Positions 1 through 8,886 of a stretch of 64,000 bases of DNA are shown here, piece after piece. The stretch comes from an uncultured Candidatus Saccharibacteria bacterium. Lineage in GTDB: Bacteria > Patescibacteriota > Saccharimonadia > Saccharimonadales > Saccharimonadaceae. Numbering within the stretch: position 1 is the stretch's first letter; each line of letters begins with the position of its first letter. The translations under genes were made by a program, and so were the position numbers. The notes beneath the pieces are model-generated. The model was not told the DNA's origin. It searched no databases and was given only the letters and a program-made list of their open reading frames with translations. The DNA lies in the NCBI GenBank assembly GCA_946997535.1, contig CAMPVQ010000002.1, positions 1 through 64,000 of the forward strand, written 5' to 3'.

Positions 1-951
1 GGAAATTCTCTCAGCTTCTGTTTATCTGAAAGTATCTTTATTTTTGCTTTAACCGGTGCTGCACAGGTTGATGGTGCTATTTTGGTAGTTTCAGCTGCTG
101 ATGGCGTGATGCCGCAGACCAAGGAACACGTACTTCTTGCTCACCAGGTTGGTGTGCCAAAGATTTTGGTCTTCCTAAACAAGATGGACCAGGCCGACCC
201 AGACCTAGTCGAGATTGTGGAAGAGGATGTACGTGACCTTCTTAAGAAGAACGGCTTTGACGGCGATTGCCCAATCATCAAGGGTTCAGCCTTGAAGGCT
301 CTAGAAGGTGATGCTACTGAAGCTGATCACATTATGGAACTTGTCAACGCGATGGACGAGTACTTCCCAGAACCAAAGCGCGATCTCGACAAGCCATTCC
401 TAATGCCAGTTGAGGACGTCTTCTCAATTAAGGGTCGTGGTACTGTTGCCACCGGTCGTATTGAGCAGGGTGTTATTCACATGAACGATGAAGTCGAAAT
501 CGTCGGCTTGCGCCCAACTCAGAAGTCAGTTGTTACTGGTATTGAGGCCTTCAAGAAGACTTTGACCGAAGGTGAAGCCGGTGATAACGCTGGTATCTTG
601 CTTCGCGGTATTGACCGTACCGATATTGAGCGCGGTCAGGTTGTTGCTAAGCCAGGCACCATTACTCCACACACCGAGTTCAAGGGTCAGGTTTACATTT
701 TGACCAAGGAAGAAGGCGGTCGCCATACACCATTTACTCAGGGCTACAAGCCACAGTTCTACTTCCGCACCACTGATGTCACTGGTGAGGTTGAACTACC
801 AAAGGACAAGGAAATGGTTATGCCAGGCGATAACGTCCAGTTTGAAGTTAAGCTCCAGGCTCCAGTTGCTATGGAGAAGGGTCTAACCTTCGCTATTCGT
901 GAAGGTGGCCGCACCGTTGGTGCTGGTCAGGTTACTGAAATCGTTAAGTAA
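1..951 (+). CDS. tuf: Elongation factor Tu, 3' part (5' end missing or replaced)
   Basis: GTPase that delivers aminoacyl-tRNA to the ribosome. From position 52 the translation follows EF-Tu closely: TGAAQ, the VVSAADG segment, the NKMD guanine-binding motif, SALKALEG, then domains 2 and 3 ending in the family-typical [12 protein letters not shown]. About 300 of roughly 395 residues are present. The frame stays open from base 1, but codons 1-17 do not resemble EF-Tu: the expected DCPGHADYIKNMI that should precede TGAAQ is absent. Homology therefore breaks abruptly at about position 52, just inside the G domain after the G3 motif. The break may be a contig-edge or assembly artefact, or a real insertion. 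Codon use prefers C/A-ending codons as in the other highly expressed genes here. Confidence 0.95.
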   Translation, partial: GNSLSFCLSESIFIFALTGAAQVDGAILVVSAADGVMPQTKEHVLLAHQVGVPKILVFLNKMDQADPDLVEIVEEDVRDLLKKNGFDGDCPIIKGSALKALEGDATEADHIMELVNAMDEYFPEPKRDLDKPFLMPVEDVFSIKGRGTVATGRIEQGVIHMNDEVEIVGLRPTQKSVVTGIEAFKKTLTEGEAGDNAGILLRGIDRTDIERGQVVAKPGTITPHTEFKGQVYILTKEEGGRHTPFTQGYKPQFYFRTTDVTGEVELPKDKEMVMPGDNVQFEVKLQAPVAMEKGLTFAIREGGRTVGAGQVTEIVK

Positions 952-970
952 TTTAGCCTAAATTAACTTT

Positions 971-997
971 CACCCCGCTACGGCGGGGTGTTTTGTT
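971..997 (+). terminator. Intrinsic terminator of tuf
   Basis: GC-rich hairpin CACCCCGC/GCGGGGTG with a TACG loop, followed by TTTTG, 20 bases after the tuf stop. Confidence 0.85.
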
Positions 998-1024
998 TAC
1001 TAATGTAGATATGGGGCAAAGTTA

Positions 1025-1053
1025 TTGACAGCCAACGCGTTTGGCTTTATAAT
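1025..1053 (+). promoter_or_regulatory. Promoter of rpsJ
   Basis: TTGACA, a 17-base spacer and TATAAT, a perfect sigma70-type promoter. It leaves a leader of about 70 bases before rpsJ. Confidence 0.85.
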
Positions 1054-1130
1054 AGTAACGTTAAACTTAATTGTGGCGGTAACTCGAGAGAGATTGCGTC
1101 ACCCTCGTCAGAGGAGAAAGGTAAATATCC

Positions 1131-1448
1131 ATGGCTGAAATTTCAGTACCAAAGATTCGGATTAAACTTAAGGCTTACGACAGCCGCGTCATCGACGCTG
1201 CCGCTAAGCAAATCGTTGAGACCGCACTTCGTAGCGGTGCCAACATCATCGGGCCGGTGCCTCTACCAGTGAAGCGCAGCACCTTCACTGTGGTAAAGTC
1301 ACCTCACGTCTACAAGAAGGGCGGTGAAGCATTTGAAATGCGCGTCCACAAGCGCTTGATTGACATCGTTGACGCCAAGCCGAAGACCATTGATAGCCTT
1401 CAGAATCTATCATTGCCAGCCGGCGTTGATGCCGAAATCCGCATGTAA
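1131..1448 (+). CDS. rpsJ: 30S ribosomal protein S10
   Basis: Component of the 30S head. The 105 residues match S10 end to end: the [14 protein letters not shown] start, [14 protein letters not shown], and the conserved [12 protein letters not shown] loop region; usual length is about 102. An AGGAG ribosome binding site sits ~14 bases upstream of the ATG. In most bacteria rpsJ opens the long S10 operon (rplC, rplD and so on). Here it has its own perfect promoter and is closed by a terminator, so it is a single-gene unit just after tuf. This keeps the ancestral tuf-rpsJ adjacency but separates S10 from the rest of its operon. Confidence 0.97.
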   Translation: MAEISVPKIRIKLKAYDSRVIDAAAKQIVETALRSGANIIGPVPLPVKRSTFTVVKSPHVYKKGGEAFEMRVHKRLIDIVDAKPKTIDSLQNLSLPAGVDAEIRM

Positions 1449-1469
1449 TTCTGGTTTACCCACAACCGT

Positions 1470-1497
1470 AAAAGCCACCTCTCGTAGGTGGCTTTTA
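1470..1497 (+). terminator. Intrinsic terminator of rpsJ
   Basis: Inverted repeat AAAGCCACCT/AGGTGGCTTT with a CTCGT loop, followed by TT. It separates rpsJ from everything downstream. Confidence 0.85.
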
Positions 1498-1591
1498 ATT
1501 ACCCACTTTAACACAAGCGAGCAGGGCAAACCATCCCATCACGAGCGCAGCTTGACGCGGCAGCAGGCGGCGCGGTACAATAAAAGCACTA

Positions 1592-1945
1592 ATGGTTAAA
1601 CAAACAAATCGAGTCTGGCTAAAAAAGCGCACCTCACGGGGGCGTGGCCGCGTCGTCACACGGCAACCAATGTTTAGCTGGCGCAACCTTGACCGCGAAC
1701 TTCACAAAAACCAGCTGATTTACGCCTACAAACTACTCAAACTTTGCTTACTGTGCCTCATTGGGCTTGTTTGGATTGGTATCGATGGCCACTTCCGCGG
1801 CGCACGGGCGCTGCCAGTCGGCTTCGTCCTTGGGCTGATTTTTGTAGTTGTCGAGCACTCCCGCCGGCTGCGTGTGGTAGAGAGCGGGCTGCTTATTGCA
1901 TCGCTCGCCCTCAGCTGGTGCTTACCAATCGGCTTCGTTTTATAA
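1592..1945 (+). CDS. Small hypothetical membrane protein
   Basis: 117 residues. A basic N-terminus (about residues 1-40, rich in Arg/Lys) is followed by three hydrophobic stretches (about 48-64, 74-88 and 97-116), so a small inner-membrane protein with a cytoplasmic positive tail is likely. A TACAAT -10 box ends 11 bases before the ATG, leaving almost no leader. No family is recognised. It stands alone between the rpsJ terminator and the next promoter. Confidence 0.6.
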   Translation: MVKQTNRVWLKKRTSRGRGRVVTRQPMFSWRNLDRELHKNQLIYAYKLLKLCLLCLIGLVWIGIDGHFRGARALPVGFVLGLIFVVVEHSRRLRVVESGLLIASLALSWCLPIGFVL

Positions 1946-2024
1946 GTAGTTACCTCAGTTACTAATCGCCAACCGCGGCGGAGAATTGCTTCGCATTCAG
2001 TCAGCAAACCGGCGCGCTTTGTGC

Positions 2025-2030
2025 TACAAT
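2025..2030 (+). promoter_or_regulatory. Extended -10 promoter of the flippase-like gene (leaderless)
   Basis: TGCTACAAT extended -10 whose last base lies 8 bases before the ATG at 2038, so transcription should start at or next to the start codon. Confidence 0.6.
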
Positions 2031-2037
2031 ATAGGTA

Positions 2038-3270
2038 ATGCTTAAAATAAAAAGACTCCTCACTGCCGACCAATGGGCGTTTGTAGTTACGCTGCTGAGC
2101 TTCGTGTTTATCGGCCTGTCCGACCGCGTGGACGACATCTTTGATAATGCCATCAGCATCAACGCCGTCGTGGTCAGTGGTAGCTTCGCGCTCGTCGATA
2201 CCATTTCGCAAGCCATCGGGCGGCTCGGAGTCTACTCTTACCGCGTCAAGCGCAGCCAAGAAGGCGCACATCTTACGCTAAACTTCATCTCCAGCCTCGT
2301 GGTCGGCTTGATTGTCTACGCCTTGCGCGTGCCGATTGCCCACATCTTCGCCCTCGCGCCTGACCAATCGCAGCTCCTCGTCAGCCTACTCGGCCTCTAT
2401 GTCATTTACTCCACCGCGCACGCCATGAGTGACGCCGTGCTTGAGTTCGCGCAGCTCCGCGGACAAATCAAGCAGTACAACCGCGCCGTCGCCATCTTTT
2501 GTGCCACCCTGATTGTGGCGGACAGCGTCATATTCTTTACGCTTCACGACCTCACCGCACTCTATTATTCCATCATCGGTGCTTGGCTGGTGTCATCGCT
2601 CGCCGGCATGGCGATGACACGCCTCGCACCGCGCCTGCCGAGCTTCGCCCTGATGCGCTACGCCCTCCGTTACGGCATGCCACTCGGCTTCAGCGGACTG
2701 TTCACCAAGCTCGCCAATATCTGTAGCGGCGCCTTGATTAGCCGCCTCGGCACGACCGAATATGCCATCTTTACCGTCTGTTTTAGCGTCAGCCAAGGGG
2801 TGGAAATTGTCAACAACGCCTTCATGGTCACGCTGTTTAGCAAAATCAACCAGTTTAAGTCCGCCATCGGGCAAGCTCGCCACTGCCGCCTCACCGCGCG
2901 GCGGCACTTCTGGCTCACACTGCTGTTTACCGCCAGCTTTAGCGCCGTTTACCTCTTATTAGTTCACGGGTCAGTACCGCTAGAGGCCACGTGGCCGGTC
3001 GTCGTGTTCTTTGTGATTGCCTCGCTCGTGGAGTACTTCTACCGCGTTCAGCTCACACTCTGCGTCTCACAAGCCCGCACTAAGGTCACCATCTTCAGCG
3101 CCATCGGCGGCGGGCTCGTCCGCGTGGCCGTCTTTGCCTGGGCTATCACGCAACCGTACGCTCTTTACTGGGTGGCAGCAGGCATCGCTCTCGACTACAC
3201 CACGCGTTACCTCATTTGCCACCGCGGCGTCCGCGACATCTGGCGGCGCCTTCGCCTTCGTCAAGGTTAG
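2038..3270 (+). CDS. Polytopic membrane protein, MATE/MOP flippase-like
   Basis: 410 residues with about 10-12 hydrophobic segments over the whole length. Polar loops and a conserved-looking RYGMPLGFSGLF segment near residue 210 resemble the polysaccharide exporter/lipid flippase (MOP superfamily) layout. In that family the protein would move a lipid-linked glycan across the membrane; here this is inference from topology only. The start is set by the extended -10 box just upstream, which rules out earlier starts. It ends before a terminator shared with the convergent gene at 3378. Confidence 0.6.
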   Translation: MLKIKRLLTADQWAFVVTLLSFVFIGLSDRVDDIFDNAISINAVVVSGSFALVDTISQAIGRLGVYSYRVKRSQEGAHLTLNFISSLVVGLIVYALRVPIAHIFALAPDQSQLLVSLLGLYVIYSTAHAMSDAVLEFAQLRGQIKQYNRAVAIFCATLIVADSVIFFTLHDLTALYYSIIGAWLVSSLAGMAMTRLAPRLPSFALMRYALRYGMPLGFSGLFTKLANICSGALISRLGTTEYAIFTVCFSVSQGVEIVNNAFMVTLFSKINQFKSAIGQARHCRLTARRHFWLTLLFTASFSAVYLLLVHGSVPLEATWPVVVFFVIASLVEYFYRVQLTLCVSQARTKVTIFSAIGGGLVRVAVFAWAITQPYALYWVAAGIALDYTTRYLICHRGVRDIWRRLRLRQG

Positions 3271-3333
3271 TGTGGATAATTTAAAACCAACCGACAAGCT
3301 CAAAACTGTGTAGAACAATAGATTCGAGACAAC

Positions 3334-3363
3334 AAAATAGCCCCTCCGGAGAGGGGTTGTTCT
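3334..3363. terminator. Bidirectional terminator
   Basis: CCCCTC-CGGA-GAGGGG hairpin with AAAAT before it and TTGTT after it, between two convergent genes (2038-3270 plus, 3378-4769 minus). Confidence 0.7.
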
Positions 3364-3377
3364 AGGTGGGCATGGAA

Positions 3378-4769
3378 TTACTTAATCTCGATACCCTTGG
3401 TGTTGGCGTTATCAAGCATGAAACCAGCAGACTTCTCACTAACCTTGAGCGAGAGGCCGTCGTAGCCGCCAAACCACATATCGTACACCTGACGCAGGCT
3501 GTCGGATGGGGTGAGCTTCACTTCATCGCGTTCTAGACGATAGAGGGCGCGCTCCCAGAGTGGGCGCTTGTCGTTCTTGTCGCGGCCGTTGTTACTAATT
3601 GAGTCGCCCTCAGCCCACTTCTTCTCAAGCTGAGCGAAGTAATCTGCCGAGCTGACGCCGTCGCTAATTGCCTTCTTAATCTTGCTAGAGCTAAAGCCTA
3701 ACATGTACGGCAAGTTTATGCCTGGGTAGTAGTACTCATAATCGTAAACCAGCTTCTCGCTGCTCACATTGTTGCCAGTGCCGTCGGTCTCAGCCTTTAG
3801 AGTAAACTTAGATGGCTTTGGCGCGCGATACTCAGCCGACTTAATCTTGTTGTCGATAAGGTTAATGAGGTCAAGCTCAAACTTTTCCATCGGCAATCGG
3901 TCTTCATACCACTTGCGGAGCTTGTCGCCGTTCTTAGCAATCCGGTCCGCTTTGCTCATGGTGCTGCTACTATAGTCGCCACCAAAGCTAAAGCCGTAAC
4001 TGTAGTAACCACTTTCGGCAGCGTCTGCATCCTTCTCAAGCGCGGTGTCGTAAGTCTTGTTGTCGTACTCTTTCTTGTACTTGGCGTAGTGATTATCCTT
4101 AATCTCATCCTTGATGCGGTCAAAGTTAGACTTCTTGTACTCATCAAAATTCTTGCGGTCCTGTTTCTTGGCGTACGCAATCATAGCGTCGTCCGACATG
4201 CCGCGCAGGGCAGAGAATGTCGTGTGGCTCGGCATGTTGTAAACGGTAACGTTGCCCTTGCCATCAAAATCAAGAATTTGCGAAATAGTTTGGTCCTTGT
4301 CGATGCTTGATGCATTACCCAAGTAGTGAATCCAAACCGTGTGGGCGTTGAAGGCGCGCGCGGCCGCCACTGGCTTGTTTGAGCTAGTGATGCTCGCATT
4401 ACCACTGAAGTGGAAAAAGAGCACGCCAGCCAACACAATCACAATAACCGCGACAATCAAGCCCACAATCAAGCCAAACTTCGACTTCTTTGCTGGCTTG
4501 GCAGCAGACTTCTTTGATTTCTTCGCTGGCTTGACGTCTTCGTCGTCATCTTCATCGTCGTCATCAGATTTAGCAGACTTGGCAGGTTTCTTGACTGGAT
4601 TTACATCGTCATCGTCATCATCGGCTTTGGTGCGTTTCGCCTTCGCTGGCTTGGCATCTTCGTCATCTTCAACCTCGGCTTTAGCAGACTTCTTCGCTGG
4701 CTTGACTTCCGCCTCTGGCTCAGCAGACTCAGCCTTGGCCTTGGCCTCGGATTCTTCTTGCTTACTCAT
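3378..4769 (-). CDS. Single-pass membrane protein with long charged cytoplasmic tail
   Basis: About 463 residues. Residues 1-97 are low-complexity, alternating KPAKK-type and poly-Asp/Glu blocks. A single transmembrane helix follows (about 99-121, GLIVGLIVAVIVIVLAGVLFF), then an extracytoplasmic domain of about 340 residues rich in Tyr, Lys and Asp. No lipobox or catalytic motif is visible and the family is not recognised. The ribosome binding site AAAGGAGG abuts an ATGATG pair; the second ATG gives better spacing. A -10 box TATAAT lies at 4802-4807 on this strand. The charged tail could be an assembly or nucleic-acid-binding surface, which is speculative. Confidence 0.75.
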   Translation of the reverse strand: MSKQEESEAKAKAESAEPEAEVKPAKKSAKAEVEDDEDAKPAKAKRTKADDDDDDVNPVKKPAKSAKSDDDDEDDDEDVKPAKKSKKSAAKPAKKSKFGLIVGLIVAVIVIVLAGVLFFHFSGNASITSSNKPVAAARAFNAHTVWIHYLGNASSIDKDQTISQILDFDGKGNVTVYNMPSHTTFSALRGMSDDAMIAYAKKQDRKNFDEYKKSNFDRIKDEIKDNHYAKYKKEYDNKTYDTALEKDADAAESGYYSYGFSFGGDYSSSTMSKADRIAKNGDKLRKWYEDRLPMEKFELDLINLIDNKIKSAEYRAPKPSKFTLKAETDGTGNNVSSEKLVYDYEYYYPGINLPYMLGFSSSKIKKAISDGVSSADYFAQLEKKWAEGDSISNNGRDKNDKRPLWERALYRLERDEVKLTPSDSLRQVYDMWFGGYDGLSLKVSEKSAGFMLDNANTKGIEIK

Positions 4770-4858
4770 CATCCTCCTTTAGGGTTAACAAACTTGCCAA
4801 CATTATACCATAACCGCCACCCAGAATGTATAATATCCAGCCAAGCGGCGAACTGTGG

Positions 4859-4864
4859 TAAAAT
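4859..4864 (+). promoter_or_regulatory. Candidate promoter of the restriction-modification operon
   Basis: TAAAAT -10-like box upstream of the five-gene operon, followed by a GAGAGAA ribosome binding site before the ATG at 4888. No strong -35 is seen. Confidence 0.4.
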
Positions 4865-4887
4865 AATAGCATAACCAAGAGAGAATT

Positions 4888-5100
4888 ATGACAGCTAATT
4901 ATAAAAAACTTTCACATCATATAACTGGAGAAGTTGTTTCCAGCCAAGACTTAATAAGAATGAGCAATATTTTCGTCAACATTATTGCAGAACTACACAC
5001 TGGGAAATATATATCACTAGAGAAAGTGGAAGACATCTACACATATTTACACCGCACGCCTGACGATATTTTGGAATTTATAGTGGAGGATGAAAAGTAA
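4888..5100 (+). CDS. Small first gene of the type III R-M operon
   Basis: 70 residues, no family recognised. Predicted mostly helical and acidic at the C-terminus (EFIVEDEK). Its stop overlaps the methyltransferase start by one base (TAATG), so it is translationally coupled and belongs to the operon. The position suggests a control or accessory protein for the restriction-modification system, but no helix-turn-helix is evident. Confidence 0.65.
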   Translation: MTANYKKLSHHITGEVVSSQDLIRMSNIFVNIIAELHTGKYISLEKVEDIYTYLHRTPDDILEFIVEDEK

Positions 5101-6677
5101 TGGCTAATTTATCACAGCAAAAGCGCGAGCGCATGCTGGCATTCCTAAATAAAATTAAAGAAGAGCACAAGGACAATGATGAAACTCTTATTGCTCTTGA
5201 TGAGATTGAGAATGAACTCAACTCAAAGAAATATGGTCTTGTATGGGAAAAACACGAGGAAGAAGTCGATCGTATGATGCAAGACAATATACCTGTATTT
5301 GCTGAAGTAAAAGAGCGTGAAATTAAAGCAAAGAATGAAAACTCTTATAACTTTCTCTTGGAGGGTGACAATCTTCATAGCTTGAAGTTACTTGAGAAAA
5401 CACACGCTGGAAAAATTGATGTAATCTATATTGATCCACCTTATAACACAGGCAAAGAATTTATTTATAACGATACCTTAATAATAACAGCAGACAGTTA
5501 TAAGCATTCAAAGTGGCTCTCTTTTATGAATTCAAGACTTTGCGTAGCAAAAACCCTATTAAGTGATAAAGGAATAATCTTCATAAGTATCGATGACAAT
5601 GAATTTTCGCAATTAAAGTTACTTTGCGATGAAATATTTGGAGAAGAAAACAATATAGCATCTTTTTGCGTCATAAGAGCGGAAGGAGGCGGCATGGCTA
5701 AGCAGGTTATTAAGGGCCATGACTACTGTCTAGCATATGCAAAAAATATATCTAGATTTACTCCTTTAGCAAAACAAAAAGATATTAGAGGTAAGATTAT
5801 AGAAAAAGAAGGCTATAAATACTGGATTCAAGAGGATTGGTTAAGAAAAGAATTTGGTAAATATGGCAATTGTCATTATGAAGAAATATTAAAATATAAA
5901 GGTAAAAAAGTTAAAGAAAAAATTGATGCAGGCTTAGAAAAAGGATATTATACCTTAATCAAAAAATCTAATGGTATGCATATTGTTGGCAAACTGAGAA
6001 GTCTTAAAAACGACAGCTCCAAATTTTATTCCGTATTAAAACACTTAAACAAAAACGGTGTAAACGAGTTAAAACAATTGGGCATTAAGTTTGACTATCC
6101 CAAACCGTCCTCCTTAATCAAAGAACTAATTAGCGGGGCTACATTCTTTAAACAACAAGATGCAACTATCCTCGACTTCTTCGCGGGCAGTGGTACCACT
6201 GCTCAAGCTGTTCTTGAGCTTAACAAAGAGGATGGTGGTAATCGTAAGTTTATTCTCTGTACGAATAACGAGAATAATATTTGTGAAGAAGTTACTTATG
6301 AGCGTATTAAGCGTGTTATTCATGGCTATGCGGGTGTAGAAGGTATTCCTGCAAACCTCAAATACTTCAAGACTGACTTTATTGCAAAAGATTCAGACGA
6401 TGTGAATAAAGAACTTCTTTCTCACATCAAAGAGATGGTAGAACTTGAAAATGGTATTACACTGGATAACAAGCACTATCTTATTGTTTTGAGCGATGAG
6501 CAAGCGGACGAACTTGCTAAAAACTGGTCGAATTATGAGGACGTAAAAGCAATTTACGTTTCAAGGAATGTGTTGTTTACGTCTGAGCAGGATACATTGT
6601 TTAGCAACACGGAGATTCACATTATTCCCGATTACTACTTCGAATATGAACTTAAGGAGGTTGGTGAAACATGGTAA
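5100..6677 (+). CDS. Type III restriction-modification methyltransferase (Mod), adenine-specific
   Basis: 525 residues. Transfers a methyl group from SAM to adenine in the recognition site and guides the Res partner. The catalytic motif IV is DPPYNTGKEF near residues 113-122 and the SAM-binding motif I is FFAGSGTT near residues 359-366. Motif IV before motif I is the beta-class order typical of type III Mod. The region between (about 190-340) would be the target recognition domain. The start codon overlaps the stop of the preceding small gene, and its end overlaps the Res start by 7 bases. Shorter than classical ~640-residue Mod proteins but both motifs are intact. The gene is clearly AT-richer than the flanking core genes, suggesting horizontal origin. 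Confidence 0.92.
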   Translation: MANLSQQKRERMLAFLNKIKEEHKDNDETLIALDEIENELNSKKYGLVWEKHEEEVDRMMQDNIPVFAEVKEREIKAKNENSYNFLLEGDNLHSLKLLEKTHAGKIDVIYIDPPYNTGKEFIYNDTLIITADSYKHSKWLSFMNSRLCVAKTLLSDKGIIFISIDDNEFSQLKLLCDEIFGEENNIASFCVIRAEGGGMAKQVIKGHDYCLAYAKNISRFTPLAKQKDIRGKIIEKEGYKYWIQEDWLRKEFGKYGNCHYEEILKYKGKKVKEKIDAGLEKGYYTLIKKSNGMHIVGKLRSLKNDSSKFYSVLKHLNKNGVNELKQLGIKFDYPKPSSLIKELISGATFFKQQDATILDFFAGSGTTAQAVLELNKEDGGNRKFILCTNNENNICEEVTYERIKRVIHGYAGVEGIPANLKYFKTDFIAKDSDDVNKELLSHIKEMVELENGITLDNKHYLIVLSDEQADELAKNWSNYEDVKAIYVSRNVLFTSEQDTLFSNTEIHIIPDYYFEYELKEVGETW

Positions 6678-8884
6678 ATCCAGGACTGACAATTAATTTA
6701 TTTGAATTTCAAGAAAAAGCCGTAATCCGTTTAATAGATTTAACTGCTAAGTCGGATACTAAAGAAACGGTAGTTATGAAGGCTCCTACCGGCTCAGGTA
6801 AAACAATTATTCTTATTGACTATGTTGATAAATATTTAAGTAATGTTAATAAGAAAACTGCTTTTATTTGGCTATGCCCAGGAAAAGGAGATCTCGAAGA
6901 GCAAAGTCGTAAGAAGATGCAGAAACTTTCCCCAGGCAGAAAAACACAGAATTTATTTGATGCACTTTTAGGTGGATTCCCTGAAAGTTCAACGACTTTC
7001 ATCAACTGGGAGCTGGTTATAAAGAAAGGTAACACGGCTATTCGCGATAGTGAACGTAAAAATCTTTTCGACCGTATAGCGGAAGCGCATCGCTCAGGTA
7101 TAGAGTTTATTGTTATTATCGACGAGGAACACTCCAATAATACTGCAAAAGCTAGAACAATTATTGATGCATTTGCCGCCAAGCATACTATTCGTGTCAG
7201 CGCCACTGCTATTGAAAACAAACGCTATGAGTTTTTTGAGATTGATGAGCTTGATGTAATTAACGCAGGTCTTATTACAAAAGCACTTTATGTTAATGAG
7301 GGCCTCAAAGAAAATCTCAATATTGATGACGACTATAATACTTTGCTTGATCTAGCTGATAGCAAACGTAAAGCGATAGCCGGCAGGTACAAATCAATTG
7401 GTAAAATTATACGACCGCTTGTGTTGATTCAGTTTCCGAACGGTAAGCCTGAAACGATTAAAGCAGTAGAAGCAAAGCTTGAGTCCATGGGATATACATA
7501 TGAAAACGGTATGGTCAGCAAGTGGATGAGTGAAGATAAAAAAGACTTACCTAATAATCTAACCGAGAATGACGGAGTACCAGTGTTTTTGCTTATGAAG
7601 CAGGCAATATCCACCGGCTGGGATTGCCCTCGTGCAAAAATACTCGTAAAGCTTCGTGAAGGCATGAGCGAATCCTTTGAAATACAAACTATCGGACGTA
7701 TACGCCGTATGCCCGAAGCGAGACACTATGATGATGACTTGCTTGATTTTTGCTATGTTTATACTTTTGATGAGAAGTACAAGGCAGGATTACTCTCTTC
7801 AATGGATAAAGCCTACGAAACAAGACGCCTGTTTCTTAAGGATAAGTGCAAGACATTCACGTTAGAAAAGCAAATCCGTGACCTTGACTTTAACGGTCTA
7901 GGGGAACGTGAAGTGTTACAAAAGATTTATGCTTTCCTTGTTGAAAAATACAAGCTCACAAATGATAAACAAGCGAACCTCACGCGCCTAGAAGCTGCAG
8001 ATTATGTTTTTGGCGATGAAATACTCGGCTCTGCCTTACATGGTAGGTTTATTACAACAGCTTCTGTATCCGAAGCCACTACATACTATACAACTAGAAA
8101 GCGTGTTGATACACATAAGCATGGTATCGAACTTTTGCACAGTGTCGATGCGATTAAAAGCGCGATTGGTATGTCAACTGTCAAAGTAAAAGTCATTCTG
8201 GAACGTTTATTCCGTAAAGGTGGTAATAATAAGCAAAAGCTTATTAACCTTCCTACAGCTGACTTTTATGCTTTTGTAGTTAATAACGAGCATCTTTTGA
8301 AAGAAGAATTTAGAGCTGTTACAGCTAAAATGTCTGTACAGCAAGAACTGAAGCTTACACCTAAAACGTCTACTTTCAAGATTCCTGAGCAGGATTTCTT
8401 TAAGTACGATCCGGGCGTCAAAAATGAAGTAGAATACCTTACCAACGCCTACCGTGAATATACTTCGGGCTATGTAACAAGTGTTATACGTTCAACGTCT
8501 GAGATGCTGTTCGAGAAGTATTGTGAAGCACGAGATGACATTGATTGGGTTTATAAAAACGGTGATACAGGTCAACAATATTTCTCTATCGTCTACATCG
8601 ATGGATTGCAACATCAATGGCTCTTCTATGCAGACTATATTGTTAAGAAGAAAGATGGTTCTATTTGGGTAATTGAAACCAAAGGCGGCGAAGCTAGAGG
8701 GCAAGATAAGAACATTGATAGGCAGATTGAGAATAAGTTCAATGCTTTTAAACAGTATGCTCAAGCTAAAAAACTTAACTGGGGTTTCGTTCGAGATAAA
8801 GATGGTGAACTTTATATCAATAACACAGTATTTGCAGAAGATATGGCAAACGAGAACTGGGTGCCGGTCAAAGAAAGGTTTTAA
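6671..8884 (+). CDS. Type III restriction enzyme, Res subunit (helicase-nuclease)
   Basis: 737 residues. ATP-dependent SF2 translocase fused to a nuclease that cuts unmodified DNA in complex with Mod. Visible motifs are Walker A APTGSGKT (about residues 38-45), motif II DEEH (about 153), SATAI motif III (about 178), and a helicase C-terminal part with TIGRIRRMPEAR (about 340). Near the C-terminus an ETKGG segment (about 665) preceded by acidic residues fits the PD-(D/E)xK nuclease core. All parts seem intact, so the system is probably active. It is followed after 2 bases by the next operon gene. Confidence 0.93.
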   Translation: MVNPGLTINLFEFQEKAVIRLIDLTAKSDTKETVVMKAPTGSGKTIILIDYVDKYLSNVNKKTAFIWLCPGKGDLEEQSRKKMQKLSPGRKTQNLFDALLGGFPESSTTFINWELVIKKGNTAIRDSERKNLFDRIAEAHRSGIEFIVIIDEEHSNNTAKARTIIDAFAAKHTIRVSATAIENKRYEFFEIDELDVINAGLITKALYVNEGLKENLNIDDDYNTLLDLADSKRKAIAGRYKSIGKIIRPLVLIQFPNGKPETIKAVEAKLESMGYTYENGMVSKWMSEDKKDLPNNLTENDGVPVFLLMKQAISTGWDCPRAKILVKLREGMSESFEIQTIGRIRRMPEARHYDDDLLDFCYVYTFDEKYKAGLLSSMDKAYETRRLFLKDKCKTFTLEKQIRDLDFNGLGEREVLQKIYAFLVEKYKLTNDKQANLTRLEAADYVFGDEILGSALHGRFITTASVSEATTYYTTRKRVDTHKHGIELLHSVDAIKSAIGMSTVKVKVILERLFRKGGNNKQKLINLPTADFYAFVVNNEHLLKEEFRAVTAKMSVQQELKLTPKTSTFKIPEQDFFKYDPGVKNEVEYLTNAYREYTSGYVTSVIRSTSEMLFEKYCEARDDIDWVYKNGDTGQQYFSIVYIDGLQHQWLFYADYIVKKKDGSIWVIETKGGEARGQDKNIDRQIENKFNAFKQYAQAKKLNWGFVRDKDGELYINNTVFAEDMANENWVPVKERF

Positions 8885-8886
8885 TA

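Noticed and set aside
1..51. Intein or group II intron 3' end in tuf
   Set aside because: The residue pair before TGAAQ is not HN and no domain V/VI-like hairpin precedes the junction within the 51 bases available.
1726..2271. Long minus-strand open frame opposite the small membrane gene and the flippase start
   Set aside because: It is antisense to two better supported genes, has no ribosome binding site or promoter, and its composition gives a low-complexity Arg/Ser protein.
4500..4760. GAT/GTC-type codon repeats in the acidic tail as a possible phase-variation tract
   Set aside because: The repeats are trinucleotide units, so length change keeps the frame. They are coding low complexity, not an on/off switch.
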